DNA of 64,000 bases from Ga0077555 sp050187415 (GCA_050187415.1 JBFWXN010000004.1:1-64000), one strand, 5' to 3'. Numbered from the stretch's first letter, positions 1-9,144 are shown. The notes: a model not told the origin generated them from the sequence alone. Program-made: numbers and translations.

Positions 1-1
1 G

Positions 2-109
2 GCCCGAACCGTTGACGCCATCCACGAACACATCGCCAAGCTCGTCGCCGCCATCTCACACAGCGAGTGCGAAAGCTACCTCAGGAACGCAGGATATGCT
101 TCCAGCTAA
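2..109 (+). mobile_element. IS630-family transposase, 3' end only
   Basis: An open frame runs from the window edge to a TAA at 107-109. Its 35 residues include RTVDAIHEHI near the start and YLRNAGYASS at the stop. This RTVDA...(F/Y)xxAGY ending is how IS630-type (DDE, Tc1/mariner-like) transposases finish, so this is read as the C-terminus of such an enzyme. The catalytic part lies outside the window, so it cannot be said whether the element is intact. The frame ends 12 bases before the tail-to-tail AsmA-like gene. No terminal inverted repeat could be recognised in the few bases after the stop. Confidence 0.6.
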
Positions 110-121
110 ACCTGAAGGACT

Positions 122-1891
122 CTAGTGCGCGCGCACGGGCGTTGCTTGGCTCGTCGTCTGCTTTGCACGGGGTAGAAGGCTGATGGCAGGCGCATCCCAG
201 GTGCCGCGCAGGAGCAGAATATCCTGCGCCGTTATCGGAGCCTCTCCGGTGCTCGATGGGCCGGCCGCGATGCTCACATCCATCAGCCGCGCGGGCACAT
301 CGAGCTGTCCCGACCCGACCAGAAATGACGCCCCGCTGCGGGCCTGTACCGATTCGACCGTGAGCGCGCCATTCAGCAGACGAAAGCGCGCAACGAGCAT
401 ATCGACCGGCATTCCGCCCTTGTTCGCGGCAGCCCATCCGACCGTCGGCGAGCTCCGGGCCGCATGAATGAGCGCATGCAGATCGATGCCGATGCGTCCC
501 GGCTCCGCCAGTTCGAAGCTGCCGCGCCCCGACAGCGTCGGCAACCGCTCTCCCGCGGTCTGCCTGCCGAATGTGCCGTCGAAAGCAAGGTTTGACCGGC
601 CGAGCAGTGCGTTTCGCCGCAGCGACGACGCCAGCACTCGCCCGGCATCGACCCCCTTGAGCCTGGTTTTGAAAACCGCCTGTGGCGAAGCCTGACTGAG
701 ATCGACGGCGACCTGCCCGCCAGCGATCCCCCCCTCGATTTCGAGTTCGGCAATATCTGCCTGCAAGCGCCCCTTGTTCAGTGCGATCGAGACCGCAGCA
801 CGTCCCATTTCGAACGTCGGGCCATAGACCTTGGTCGCAGAAAGTCTCAGATCGGCGTCGAGAACGGTGAGGATATGGGGTTCGTTCGTGCCCTTCTGAG
901 GGTCGCGGGGCGCGGCGAATTCGGGCCAATTCCGGCCGAGATCCAGCTCTTGGAAGCCGAGCGTACCATCGAGCGACAAGCGTTCGCCGGCATGCTTGAT
1001 CGTCAAGGCTCCCGTCGCATGATTGCCATTGACGGAGATGTTGGCCTTGGCGAAAGCCATGCGCGTCGTGGTCCAGTCCACGGGGCCGGAAACGGAAAGG
1101 GAGCGGAACTGACGGCTCACCCCGCGTCCCAGGCCGCTCCATTTCGCGAATCGTCTAAGGTTCGGCAGTTGCACTTCCGCCTCGCCCGTGAAGTGCGGGC
1201 GTGCCGAATCCTTGAAGAGCCCCTCGAGCGACAGTTCCAGAACCGGGCTGCGAAGCGTGATTCGGATTGGAAGTTGTGCGGCTTGTTCGCTGGCGACGGC
1301 CTCGCCCCAGACGGCGTCGACGGCGATCGGCTGATCATTCAGTCGGCCGGTTGCCGAAAGTTTGTAGCTCCCCTTTCGGCTTGCCGCGATCGTCGCGTTG
1401 ACGTCCGTGAGCCGCGTCGTGACGCCGTTTGGGCCGATCACGGTCACCAGGGCGCGCGTCAGGCGCAGGTTGCCGGATGCAAACCCGGCGATTCGTGGCG
1501 TCTTGGTAGGCGGAGCATCAATCTCCGCCGAGGCTGCAGTTTTGCCGCCGCGCTCCGATAGGTCGAGGGTTATCGCAGCTTCGTCGATGGCGACGCCGCC
1601 GCTGCCGCGCTCGACGCCAGCGCTCAGAATGGAGCCGCTGTCGATGGTGAGGGGTAACCGCCGGCTCAATCGCAGCGGCGCAGAAATCGCGATCGCGTCG
1701 CCGATTGGCATCATGAGGGCGCTGCTGATCGATTGATCCGGTGCGCCGGCGTTCCACATCACAACTGACAGTCCGCCGACGGCGGCCAAGGCTCCGGCCG
1801 TCGCCGTCAACCTCGAATAGAGAGACCAGCCCTTTTTTTCGCCAGGCTGATCGCGCGCGATGCCAGCACTAGGACTGTCAATCATCCCCAC
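122..1891 (-). CDS. AsmA-like envelope protein
   Basis: The product is about 589 residues with a short cytoplasmic N-terminus, one membrane segment (about residues 30-50, ending VGGLSVVMWNAG) and a long repetitive beta-rich region of alternating hydrophobic strands. This is typical of AsmA proteins, which are inner-membrane-anchored and periplasmic and are implicated in lipid transport or outer-membrane biogenesis. The C-terminal part (about 430-560) resembles the conserved AsmA C-terminal module. GTG at 1891 is preferred because GGGGAGAG lies 6 bases upstream; ATG at 1885 and GTG at 1915 are in frame and also possible. It is transcribed away from the CoA-transferase genes and towards the transposase remnant. 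The family call rests on overall pattern, not on a single diagnostic motif. Confidence 0.7.
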   Translation of the reverse strand: MGMIDSPSAGIARDQPGEKKGWSLYSRLTATAGALAAVGGLSVVMWNAGAPDQSISSALMMPIGDAIAISAPLRLSRRLPLTIDSGSILSAGVERGSGGVAIDEAAITLDLSERGGKTAASAEIDAPPTKTPRIAGFASGNLRLTRALVTVIGPNGVTTRLTDVNATIAASRKGSYKLSATGRLNDQPIAVDAVWGEAVASEQAAQLPIRITLRSPVLELSLEGLFKDSARPHFTGEAEVQLPNLRRFAKWSGLGRGVSRQFRSLSVSGPVDWTTTRMAFAKANISVNGNHATGALTIKHAGERLSLDGTLGFQELDLGRNWPEFAAPRDPQKGTNEPHILTVLDADLRLSATKVYGPTFEMGRAAVSIALNKGRLQADIAELEIEGGIAGGQVAVDLSQASPQAVFKTRLKGVDAGRVLASSLRRNALLGRSNLAFDGTFGRQTAGERLPTLSGRGSFELAEPGRIGIDLHALIHAARSSPTVGWAAANKGGMPVDMLVARFRLLNGALTVESVQARSGASFLVGSGQLDVPARLMDVSIAAGPSSTGEAPITAQDILLLRGTWDAPAISLLPRAKQTTSQATPVRAH

Positions 1892-2259
1892 GTGGCGCTC
1901 TCCCCAGGCTTCCACGACATCGACTTGGTCGAACCGTTCGTTGTCCTCTTACGCATCCCGACGGACGTCGGCAACATGCGAATAGATTGTGGCGGACCCG
2001 CGACGAAAGCGAGGCAGATGACCGGTCGATACAGCTCGATAGGCAGGCAGCACGCCGGGCGTTTCGGCAGCTGCGAGCGGACACGCACCAACGACAGCAA
2101 AAGGCTCCGACCGGGCGCCCCGAGACACTTGCCGTGGCTTTCACGTGGTGCTTAATGGGCCAAACGGCTCGGCGAAACGCGACGTGCGGTGCCTGCAGAC
2201 GGTTGAGGCGCCGAGAACGCAGATTGTATCCAGCAGACTAGGTTATTGGGAGACGCGCG
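1892..2259. other. Intergenic region between divergent genes
   Basis: About 370 bases separate the AsmA-like gene (minus) from the CoA-transferase operon (plus). Open frames here are short, overlap each other on both strands and look like chance frames of high-GC DNA. The 3' end carries GGGAGA just before the GTG start at 2260, a good ribosome binding site. Promoters for both directions must lie here, but no convincing -35/-10 pair was found. Confidence 0.5.
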
Positions 2260-2958
2260 GTGAATAAAGTCTTTGGCAGCGCAGCCGAAGCGCTCGCTGG
2301 CATCGTCGAGGACGGCCAGACGATCGCCGTCGGAGGGTTCGGTCTTTGCGGCATCCCCGAGGCATTGATCGCTGCAATGCGCGATAGCGGCGTCAAGAAC
2401 CTGACGGCGATCTCGAACAATGCAGGCGTCGACAATTTCGGCCTGGGCATCCTGCTGCAGACGCGCCAGATCAAGAAAATGATCGCGTCCTATGTCGGCG
2501 AGAACAAGGAATTCGAGCGGCAGTTCCTGGCGGGCGAGCTCGAGCTTGATTTTACACCGCAGGGCACGCTGGCCGAGAAGCTTCGCGCGGGCGGATCAGG
2601 CATTCCGGCGTTCTATACGCGCACCGGCTACGGCACTCTGGTCGCCGAAGGCAAGCCGACCGCCGAATTCGATGGCCAGATGTATGTCATGGAGCGCTCG
2701 CTCCGGGCCGATGTCGCGCTCGTGAAGGCGTGGAAGGCGGACAAGGCCGGCAACCTCGTCTACCGGATGACCGCGCGCAACTTCAATCCGGTCTGCGCCA
2801 TGGCCGGCAAAGTGACCGTGGCCGAGGTCGAGGAGATCGTCGAGACCGGCGAGCTCGATGCCGATCACATCCACACGCCCGCCATTTTCGTGCAGCGCAT
2901 CGTGCTCAATGCCACGCCCGAGAAGCGCATCGAGCAGCGCACCATCCGCAAGGGCTGA
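2260..2958 (+). CDS. 3-oxoacid CoA-transferase subunit A
   Basis: This 232-residue protein matches the alpha subunit of family I CoA-transferases (ScoA/AtoD/PcaI type). These move CoA from succinyl-CoA or acetyl-CoA to a 3-oxoacid such as acetoacetate or 3-oxoadipate, in the cytoplasm. The N-terminal VGGFGLCGIPEALI and the following AISNNAG stretch are the conserved nucleotide/CoA-binding part, and YRMTARNFNP is typical of the C-terminal half. Length equals the family norm. The start is GTG at 2260 with GGGAGA upstream. The beta subunit follows 51 bases downstream, so the two are probably one operon and form an A2B2 enzyme. The acceptor acid cannot be decided from sequence, so no gene symbol is given. 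Confidence 0.92.
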   Translation: MNKVFGSAAEALAGIVEDGQTIAVGGFGLCGIPEALIAAMRDSGVKNLTAISNNAGVDNFGLGILLQTRQIKKMIASYVGENKEFERQFLAGELELDFTPQGTLAEKLRAGGSGIPAFYTRTGYGTLVAEGKPTAEFDGQMYVMERSLRADVALVKAWKADKAGNLVYRMTARNFNPVCAMAGKVTVAEVEEIVETGELDADHIHTPAIFVQRIVLNATPEKRIEQRTIRKG

Positions 2959-3009
2959 TACCGACGGCCGCTCGACCCGAGACATCGCATATTCATCCGG
3001 AGAACGCCC

Positions 3010-3648
3010 ATGCCCTGGACCCGAGATCAAATGGCGGAGCGCGCCGCACGAGAGCTCGAAGACGGTTTTTACGTCAATCTCGGCATCGGCTTGCCGACGC
3101 TGGTTGCCAATTACATCCCGGCGGGTATCGACGTGATGCTGCAGTCGGAGAACGGCCTGCTCGGAATCGGTCCATTCCCGACCGAGAACGAGGTCGATGC
3201 CGACCTGATCAATGCCGGCAAGCAGACTGTGACGTCGTTGCCTGGATCGTCCTACTTCTCGTCCGCAGATTCCTTCGCGATGATCCGAGGTGGTCACATC
3301 AATCTCGCCATCCTCGGCGCGATGCAGGTCTCCGAGACCGGAGATCTCGCCAACTGGATGATCCCCGGCAAAATGGTGAAGGGCATGGGCGGCGCCATGG
3401 ACCTGGTTGCGGGCGTCGAGCGGGTTGTCGTGGTGATGGAGCACACGGCGAAGAAGAAGGATGGCAGCATCGACCTCAAGATTCTCCCGAAGTGCACCCT
3501 TCCGCTGACAGGCGTCGGCGTCGTCAATCGTATCATCACCGATCTTGCCGTGCTCGACGTGACGAAGGACGGCCTCAAGATCGTCGAGTTGGCACCAGGG
3601 GTGAGCAAGGAAGCGCTCGAGAAGGCGACCGGGGCGACCCTTCACTAA
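3010..3648 (+). CDS. 3-oxoacid CoA-transferase subunit B
   Basis: The 212-residue product is the beta subunit partner of the preceding gene. The catalytic glutamate that forms the glutamyl-CoA thioester in this family is expected in the SENGLLGIGP motif, here Glu47. The glycine-rich GIGLPTLVANYIP near the N-terminus and the GGHINLAILGAMQVS stretch are also diagnostic. Length is normal. Together with subunit A it would activate a short 3-oxoacid for thiolysis. The next gene encodes an SMP-30-type lactonase, which could act upstream in sugar-acid or aromatic breakdown, but that pathway link is only inferred from proximity. Confidence 0.92.
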   Translation: MPWTRDQMAERAARELEDGFYVNLGIGLPTLVANYIPAGIDVMLQSENGLLGIGPFPTENEVDADLINAGKQTVTSLPGSSYFSSADSFAMIRGGHINLAILGAMQVSETGDLANWMIPGKMVKGMGGAMDLVAGVERVVVVMEHTAKKKDGSIDLKILPKCTLPLTGVGVVNRIITDLAVLDVTKDGLKIVELAPGVSKEALEKATGATLH

Positions 3649-3799
3649 GGCTCCGCCAGGCGACCAGACGCGCGGTACCTCGTAGGATTGCAGCCACGCC
3701 ATGCTCGTGGTCTGCTGCGGGCACATATACCGCGCGCGCCGCTGCGTGCCTGATTGACCTCGTCCCGCACTTAACTTCTGATCCCACGGGAGCCATCCG

Positions 3800-4726
3800 A
3801 TGCCAGAAATCCGCGACATCGCCAGTGGGTTGCGCTTCCCTGAGGGGCCGATTGCGCTCTCGGATGGCGCCGTGCTGCTCGTCGAGATCGAGCGTGGAAC
3901 GCTCACGCGCGTCGAGCCGGATGGTTCGACACGCGTCGTCGCGACCACGGGTGGCGGCCCCAACGGCGCAGCCATTGGCCCGGACGGCGCCTGCTACATC
4001 ACCAACAACGGCGGCTTCGAATGGCTCGAAAGCGCCGGCGGCGTCCGCCCCCATTTGCAGGCACGCGACTATAAGGGCGGTCGCATCGAGCGGGTCGACC
4101 TGGCGACCGGCAAAGTCGATGTGCTCTACACCCACGGTCCGAACCACAAGCTGAACGGCCCCAACGACCTCGTGTTCGATGCACACGGCGGCTTCTACTT
4201 CACCGATCTCGGCAAGGCCCGCGACCGGGAATGGGACCGCGGCTGCGTCTATTGGGCGAAGGCGGACGGTAGCGAGATCAAGGAGGTCGCCTACCCGGTC
4301 ATTACGCCCAACGGATGTGGCCTCTCGCCCGACGGAAAGGTTCTCTACGTCGCCGAAACTCAGACCGGCCGCGTTTGGGCCTACGATATCGTCGAGCCTG
4401 GCAAGGTGCGAAAGGATCCCTGGCCGTCGCCGTCCGGTGGACGCTTGCTGGCGGGGGTCGGGGGCTACAACCTGTTCGATTCACTGGCTGTGGATGCTGA
4501 CGGCAACGTCTGCGTCGCGACCCTCTTCAACCCCGGCATCACCATCATCTCTCCGTCCGGCAACTGGCGCCACCTCGCCATCCCTGGCGACCCGTACGTG
4601 ACCAACATCTGTTTTGGCGGTGAAGGCTTGCGGACGGCATATGTCACGCTGTCGATGTCGGGGCGCCTGATCGCCCTCGATTGGGATCGGGGAGGTTGCC
4701 CCCTCAACTATCTCAACGTCAGATGA
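3800..4726 (+). CDS. SMP-30/gluconolactonase family protein
   Basis: The 308-residue protein has the six-bladed propeller pattern of SMP-30/gluconolactonase/LRE enzymes, which hydrolyse lactones using a bound divalent metal. Probable metal ligands are visible: Glu15 in RFPEGP, the Asn in KLNGPNDLVFD, and the Asp in DSLAVDADGN. ATG at 3800 has GGGAG about 8 bases upstream. It has no signal peptide, so it is probably cytoplasmic. It sits about 150 bases after the CoA-transferase genes on the same strand. The substrate is unknown; sugar lactones and drug-like lactones are both hydrolysed by members of this family. Confidence 0.85.
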   Translation: MPEIRDIASGLRFPEGPIALSDGAVLLVEIERGTLTRVEPDGSTRVVATTGGGPNGAAIGPDGACYITNNGGFEWLESAGGVRPHLQARDYKGGRIERVDLATGKVDVLYTHGPNHKLNGPNDLVFDAHGGFYFTDLGKARDREWDRGCVYWAKADGSEIKEVAYPVITPNGCGLSPDGKVLYVAETQTGRVWAYDIVEPGKVRKDPWPSPSGGRLLAGVGGYNLFDSLAVDADGNVCVATLFNPGITIISPSGNWRHLAIPGDPYVTNICFGGEGLRTAYVTLSMSGRLIALDWDRGGCPLNYLNVR

Positions 4727-4805
4727 CGCCAGTTCTCACCCCGCCCCGAGCCTTCATCCAACCTCAGCCCCCACCCAGCCAGATGACCAGCGGGCATCCC
4801 GTCCA

Positions 4806-5582
4806 GTGATCGAGATCGCCGGTTCCACGCTCGACACGACCTCGGTGGCCGTCATCGTTGGCGCGACCGCAATCGGCGGGTTCCTGCGCGGCTTCGTGGG
4901 CTTCGGCGGGGCGCTAGCGCTGGTGCCTGCGCTGGCTCTCGCAGTCGGTCCCCGCGTTGCGGTCGCCGTGGCCAGCCTGGTCGGCTTGCCGGCGCTTATT
5001 CAATTGCTCCCGGAGGCATTTCGTTATGCCGACCGCAGGCGCGTTGCTCCGATCGCCCTGGCTATTCTGGCGGCCGCGCCTCTCGGCTCACTGATCCTCA
5101 CGCGGCTCGATCAACGCATCATGACCGGTGCCATCGGCATGATCGTCATGCTTCTCGCGGTGCTCACATGGAAGGCCCCCAAAGGCGACAGCATGCGCAA
5201 GCCGTGGGTCGGCGTCGCGGCTGGGGCTGCGAGCGGATTGTTGCAAGGCGCCGCCGGGATCGGTGGGCCGCCTTCGGTCGCCGTGCTCATGGCCCAAGGC
5301 GGGGAGCCGCGTCAGCTCAGGGCCAACGTGCTTGCAACGGTAATGGCGATTTCGGCGTGCGGCGCCATCTCGCATCTGAGCTTCGGCCTATTCACGCACA
5401 AGGCAATCGTGATGGCTGCGATCCTGCTGCCTGTTTTTGTGGGTTTCACGTGGCTCGGCACACGCTTCTTCCTGCAGGGCGGATCGCGGTATTTCCGAGC
5501 CGCGGCACTGGCCATTCTGATGGGGATCGGATTGATCGCCGTGGCCGGCTCCCTCGGCCCCTTGATCCTCGGCGCACGCTGA
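4806..5582 (+). CDS. TauE/SafE family permease (first copy)
   Basis: The 258-residue protein is almost entirely hydrophobic with about 7-8 membrane helices in two halves, the TauE/SafE architecture. The family exports or imports sulfite, sulfonates and related organosulfur anions across the inner membrane. Glycine-rich signatures are present: GGFLRGFVGFGGALALVPA at the N-terminus and GLLQGAAGIGGPP at the start of the second half. GTG at 4806 is the likely start although no strong ribosome binding site precedes it. It follows the lactonase gene on the same strand. A second, clearly different TauE/SafE gene lies about 5 kb downstream. Confidence 0.85.
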   Translation: MIEIAGSTLDTTSVAVIVGATAIGGFLRGFVGFGGALALVPALALAVGPRVAVAVASLVGLPALIQLLPEAFRYADRRRVAPIALAILAAAPLGSLILTRLDQRIMTGAIGMIVMLLAVLTWKAPKGDSMRKPWVGVAAGAASGLLQGAAGIGGPPSVAVLMAQGGEPRQLRANVLATVMAISACGAISHLSFGLFTHKAIVMAAILLPVFVGFTWLGTRFFLQGGSRYFRAAALAILMGIGLIAVAGSLGPLILGAR

Positions 5583-5656
5583 AAAGACACTATTCTGCTG
5601 CAACAACGCATAAACTGCGAGGCCGACCGCGTGCGCATCATGAGGGAGACCTGCCC

Positions 5657-6019
5657 GTGAAACTGTCTCGAGCTGGAGCAGTAGTGCTGTTCTGGATGTT
5701 GCCGCTTGTCGGCCCGGCGAAGGCCCAGGTCCAGGACGGCGCGCCCCCCCAAGCCGGACCGGGAGTCATAACGGAGGGCGCCACTGGCGTGAGCATCGGC
5801 GGCGCTCCGGCCGCGAGAGCCGGCGATCGGACCAGCGACGGCACACCGATCGCAAACGGCTCGACCAACGTCTTCATAAACGGCCGGCCAGCCGTGACGG
5901 TGGGCAATTCCACGGGATGCGGCGGCGTGGTCGTGGGAGGCGCCTCGGGCGTCTTCATCAATGGCAAGCCGGTGGCGCGCGCCGGTGACGCGACGACTGG
6001 ATGTGCGGGGCGCAAATAG
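5657..6019 (+). CDS. Exported PAAR-repeat protein
   Basis: GTG at 5657 has GGGAGA 7 bases upstream and gives a 120-residue protein. Residues 1-23 form a Sec signal peptide (Lys-Leu-Ser-Arg, hydrophobic core, PAKAQ cleavage site). The mature part has about three PAAR-type hairpins, each with a hydrophobic-Gly stretch followed by (F/V)INGxPxxRxGD; examples are FINGRPAVTVGN and FINGKPVARAGD. In known systems PAAR proteins cap the VgrG spike of type VI secretion and have no signal peptide. No vgrG, hcp or other type VI gene is in the window. The next gene starts 26 bases later and is also exported, so the two probably act together in the periplasm (inference). Confidence 0.75.
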   Translation: MKLSRAGAVVLFWMLPLVGPAKAQVQDGAPPQAGPGVITEGATGVSIGGAPAARAGDRTSDGTPIANGSTNVFINGRPAVTVGNSTGCGGVVVGGASGVFINGKPVARAGDATTGCAGRK

Positions 6020-6045
6020 CTGATTTTGGGCAGGGAAGCCGTTCC

Positions 6046-8610
6046 ATGTCGATCGCAGCGAAGGCCATCGTCCGATCCCTCGCAATGGCCGTGCTCGGCG
6101 TCTTGCTTGCCCTATCGGCCGCTGAGGCCCAGGACCGCGCAGATCGCGCCGACGGGCGTCTCCCCTCTCCGGCGCTCAGGCAGCAGCAAGCGGCGGCCAC
6201 CGAGCTGTGGCGACAACGCGACTTCGCCGCCGCGCTCGCCGCCCATCAGCGCTTACTCGCCGCGACGCGCGCCGAGTTCGGCCCCGACCACGAGCAGGTG
6301 GCGATCCAGGCCTACAGCCTCGGGCTCGTCGCCGCACAGGCCGGCCGCTTCGATCTTGCCGAGCAGGCGCTGCGCGAGAACATCGCCATCGGCGAGAAAG
6401 TTTACGGCAAGGACACCGTGTTCCTCACGCAGGGGCAGGAGAAGCTCGCCGAGGTCCTGGTAACCGCGGGCAAGCCGGCCGAGGCCGAAGCCCTCCTGCG
6501 AAAGGCACTGGCGATCCGCAGCGCGACGCTGGGCCCCGAGCATTCCTACAACGCGAGTGTGCACGCGGGGCTTGGTGCGGCAAGCCTTGCCCGCGGCGAC
6601 GGGGAGGCCGCCCTTGCGTCCTATCGCAAGGCCGTGCGGCTGTTGACCGGCAGACGCGAGACGCAAACTCTTGCCGCACACGTCATGGACAACGAGATCC
6701 GCCGCCAACTCGCGGCATTCTCCGGACTGGTCGATGCCGCATGGCAGCTCAGCGAGCGTCGCGGCTCGGTCGACGCTCTCGCCGACGAAACGTTCACCAC
6801 CAGCCAAAGGGCATGGATGACGTCTGCGGCGTCTGCCTTGGCGCGAATGTCGGCGCGTCTGGCGGCAGGCGATACCGATCTCGGCCGCCGCATACGAAGC
6901 CAGCAGAACGCCGCTGAGCGGGTCTTGTCGTTGCACCAGGAGGACATGCGCGAACTCGAACGCTGGAGCAAGGTTCAACGCGCCGACGCGGCCTACTCGT
7001 CACTGCTCGAGCGCTTCCGCGCCGCAAGCATCGAGCAAAGCCGCGATAATCAGCCGGCCGTCAAACGACAAACCGAGCTCGTCGCAGCGCTTCAGGACAA
7101 TCTCGCGCGGTGCCCGCCGGGGCAAAAGAGGAAGGGTTGCGAAAGGGCGGACAAGGAACGCAATGCGATAACCAAGGAACTCGGCGAGCTGTCGCAGCAA
7201 ACCTCGCGCCACGCCGGCTCGCTGATGGCCGTCCACCGCGACATGGAAGCGGCAGAGGCCCGGTTGCCGGGATATTCTGATTTCAAGGAGGCGCGTGAGA
7301 AGCGCATCAACGAGCAGGTGCGCCTCGACCGGCTCGTCGCGTCGGAGCGTAAGGCGATCGTCGGTTCGTTTCCCGATTACGTGGCCTTGACTGAGCCCCA
7401 ACCCTTGACGATCCCCGCAACACAAAAGCTGCTCCGTCCGAGTGAAGCACTGGTCACGCTCCTGGTTGGCCGGCAGCAAAGTTATGTTTGGGCGATCTCG
7501 CGTGAGCGCGCCGTATGGGCGCGCATTCCGGCCGGCACGGAAATGCTCGCCGGTCATGTGGCGGAGCTGCGCAGGGGCCTCGATCCGCTGTCGGCCAATC
7601 CCGGCCCTTTCGACCTTGCGCGCGCACACGATCTCTATCGGCTGCTACTGGCCCCCGTCGAGGCTGTCATTCGCGACAAGCCAAATCTCGTTCTGGTCCC
7701 GACGGGCCCGCTGACCAGCCTGCCGTTTCAGGTCTTGGTGACCGTTGCCCCGAGGCCTGGCGACACCGACGCCATGCGTAACGCCGCGTGGCTGATTCGC
7801 CAACATGCGTTGAACGTGCTGCCGTCCGTGCCGTCGCTCGCGGCGCTGCGTCGCGTGGGCGCGAGCCTCAGCGCTGCCGAGCCGTTCCTCGGCATCGGAG
7901 ATCCGGCACTCAGCGGCACGCCGACACCTCCGGGTCGTGCGCGTGGCGTTCAGCCGGCTCTCGCCGCCGTCTATCGCAACGGACACCCCGATCTGCGCGC
8001 ATTACGCGAGCTTACGCCCCTTCCCGAGACGGCGGCCGAACTGAGGGCCATCGCAGCCGCGTTGAACGCGCCGGACGCCGCCCTGCTGTTGGAGCATGAC
8101 GCGACGGAGACGCGGATCAAGCGGGAACCGCTGGATCGCTACCGGGTCATCCAATTCGCGACGCACGGACTTGTCGCTGGCGAGCTTTCGGGACTTGCCG
8201 AGCCCGCTCTCGTCCTCACGCCGCCGATTCGCGCGTCCGACGCCGACGACGGCCTCCTGACCGCCTCGGAGGTGGCCACACTCAAGCTGCGCGCAGATTG
8301 GGTCGTGCTCTCGGCCTGCAACACGGCGGCGGGCGCGGAAGTCGGAGCGGAAGCCTTGTCCGGCCTCGCCCGTGCCTTCTTCTTCGCCGGCGCAAAGGCA
8401 TTGCTGGTCTCGCATTGGGCCGTCAATTCTGAGGCGACGGTCTGGCTGACGACCGGCACGTTTTCGGCGCTTGCCAGGCAGCCGGCTTCAGGCCGGGCCG
8501 AAGCCCTCCGGCTCACCATGCTTGCCATGATCGACGCAGGACTTGCTCCGGGCCTATGGGCGCCATTCGTGATCGTCGGCGAAGGCGCGGGTGGGGGGAT
8601 GACGCCTTAG
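6046..8610 (+). CDS. Exported TPR-CHAT domain protein (caspase-like)
   Basis: ATG at 6046 is preceded by CAGGGAAG at 7 bases and opens a signal peptide ending AEAQ, giving 854 residues. Residues about 45-215 contain TPR-like repeats (for example ALAAHQRLLAATRAEFGPDH and AEALLRKALAIRSATLGPEH). A charged helical middle (about 280-440) follows. The C-terminus (about 530-850) is a CHAT domain, a clan CD cysteine peptidase fold. The catalytic pair is present: His707 in QFATHG and Cys758 in LSACNT, so an active protease is likely. It lies 26 bases after the exported PAAR protein and probably shares its mRNA. Substrate and trigger are unknown. CHAT proteins elsewhere work in proteolytic or cell-suicide responses. 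Confidence 0.88.
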   Translation: MSIAAKAIVRSLAMAVLGVLLALSAAEAQDRADRADGRLPSPALRQQQAAATELWRQRDFAAALAAHQRLLAATRAEFGPDHEQVAIQAYSLGLVAAQAGRFDLAEQALRENIAIGEKVYGKDTVFLTQGQEKLAEVLVTAGKPAEAEALLRKALAIRSATLGPEHSYNASVHAGLGAASLARGDGEAALASYRKAVRLLTGRRETQTLAAHVMDNEIRRQLAAFSGLVDAAWQLSERRGSVDALADETFTTSQRAWMTSAASALARMSARLAAGDTDLGRRIRSQQNAAERVLSLHQEDMRELERWSKVQRADAAYSSLLERFRAASIEQSRDNQPAVKRQTELVAALQDNLARCPPGQKRKGCERADKERNAITKELGELSQQTSRHAGSLMAVHRDMEAAEARLPGYSDFKEAREKRINEQVRLDRLVASERKAIVGSFPDYVALTEPQPLTIPATQKLLRPSEALVTLLVGRQQSYVWAISRERAVWARIPAGTEMLAGHVAELRRGLDPLSANPGPFDLARAHDLYRLLLAPVEAVIRDKPNLVLVPTGPLTSLPFQVLVTVAPRPGDTDAMRNAAWLIRQHALNVLPSVPSLAALRRVGASLSAAEPFLGIGDPALSGTPTPPGRARGVQPALAAVYRNGHPDLRALRELTPLPETAAELRAIAAALNAPDAALLLEHDATETRIKREPLDRYRVIQFATHGLVAGELSGLAEPALVLTPPIRASDADDGLLTASEVATLKLRADWVVLSACNTAAGAEVGAEALSGLARAFFFAGAKALLVSHWAVNSEATVWLTTGTFSALARQPASGRAEALRLTMLAMIDAGLAPGLWAPFVIVGEGAGGGMTP

Positions 8611-8667
8611 ACCAGGCGCCGGGCGTGGCGAGGCCAACATCGCCTCGCGACGCTCTCGTTAGCCGCA

Positions 8668-8940
8668 CTACGGTGTATCGTGCTTTGCTATCTGATTGCA
8701 CGTGTTGATGAAATCACTGCGGGAAATGATGTCGCGCGATCCGAGTGTCGTCGGTACGACGCTTCGCGCGGATAGAATCTCGCCACGATTGAGCCAACCA
8801 TCGCCGTTGTAGTCCGCCGCTCGGAAATTGGCTTGGCACTGTGATTTGCTCTGCACCGTTCCAGCCGGCTGCGTTACTTGTGCATTTGCTGGCAGAACGC
8901 CAAAGAGTGCGAGAGTCGCAATCGCCATGATCGAACGCAT
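8668..8940 (-). CDS. Small secreted EF-hand protein
   Basis: The 90-residue product starts with a signal peptide (SIMAIATLALFGVLPANAQ). It then carries one canonical calcium-binding loop, DYNGDGWLNRGE, with Asp, Asn, Asp and the final Glu in the expected positions. The rest could form a second, degenerate EF-hand. The start has AAGGAG 8 bases upstream, a strong ribosome binding site. It converges with the TPR-CHAT gene, whose stop is only 58 bases away. Two cysteines in the mature part could form a disulfide. Function is unknown; it may sense or buffer calcium in the periplasm. Confidence 0.75.
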   Translation of the reverse strand: MRSIMAIATLALFGVLPANAQVTQPAGTVQSKSQCQANFRAADYNGDGWLNRGEILSARSVVPTTLGSRDIISRSDFINTCNQIAKHDTP

Positions 8941-9144
8941 TTGTTATCTCCTTTCTTATTGCCATATTGGGTCAACGAGCCCGCCGCAGCTCGGTTCCGA
9001 CCGATCGGGATGCGAACTGCCTGCCAAAGGAAGGTATCGGCCGCAGGGCGCACGACGCGGCCCGACCACCACGACGCGGCTGCGATGACGTCGGCTTCCT
9101 GGCGCAATGGCGCGCTGCCGGACGAGGTGCAAGGGAAACTCATC

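Noticed and set aside
2596..3975. A long open frame on the minus strand opposite the CoA-transferase genes.
   Set aside because: High-GC coding DNA often leaves long antisense frames. Its residues lack family motifs, while both plus-strand genes match well-known enzymes.
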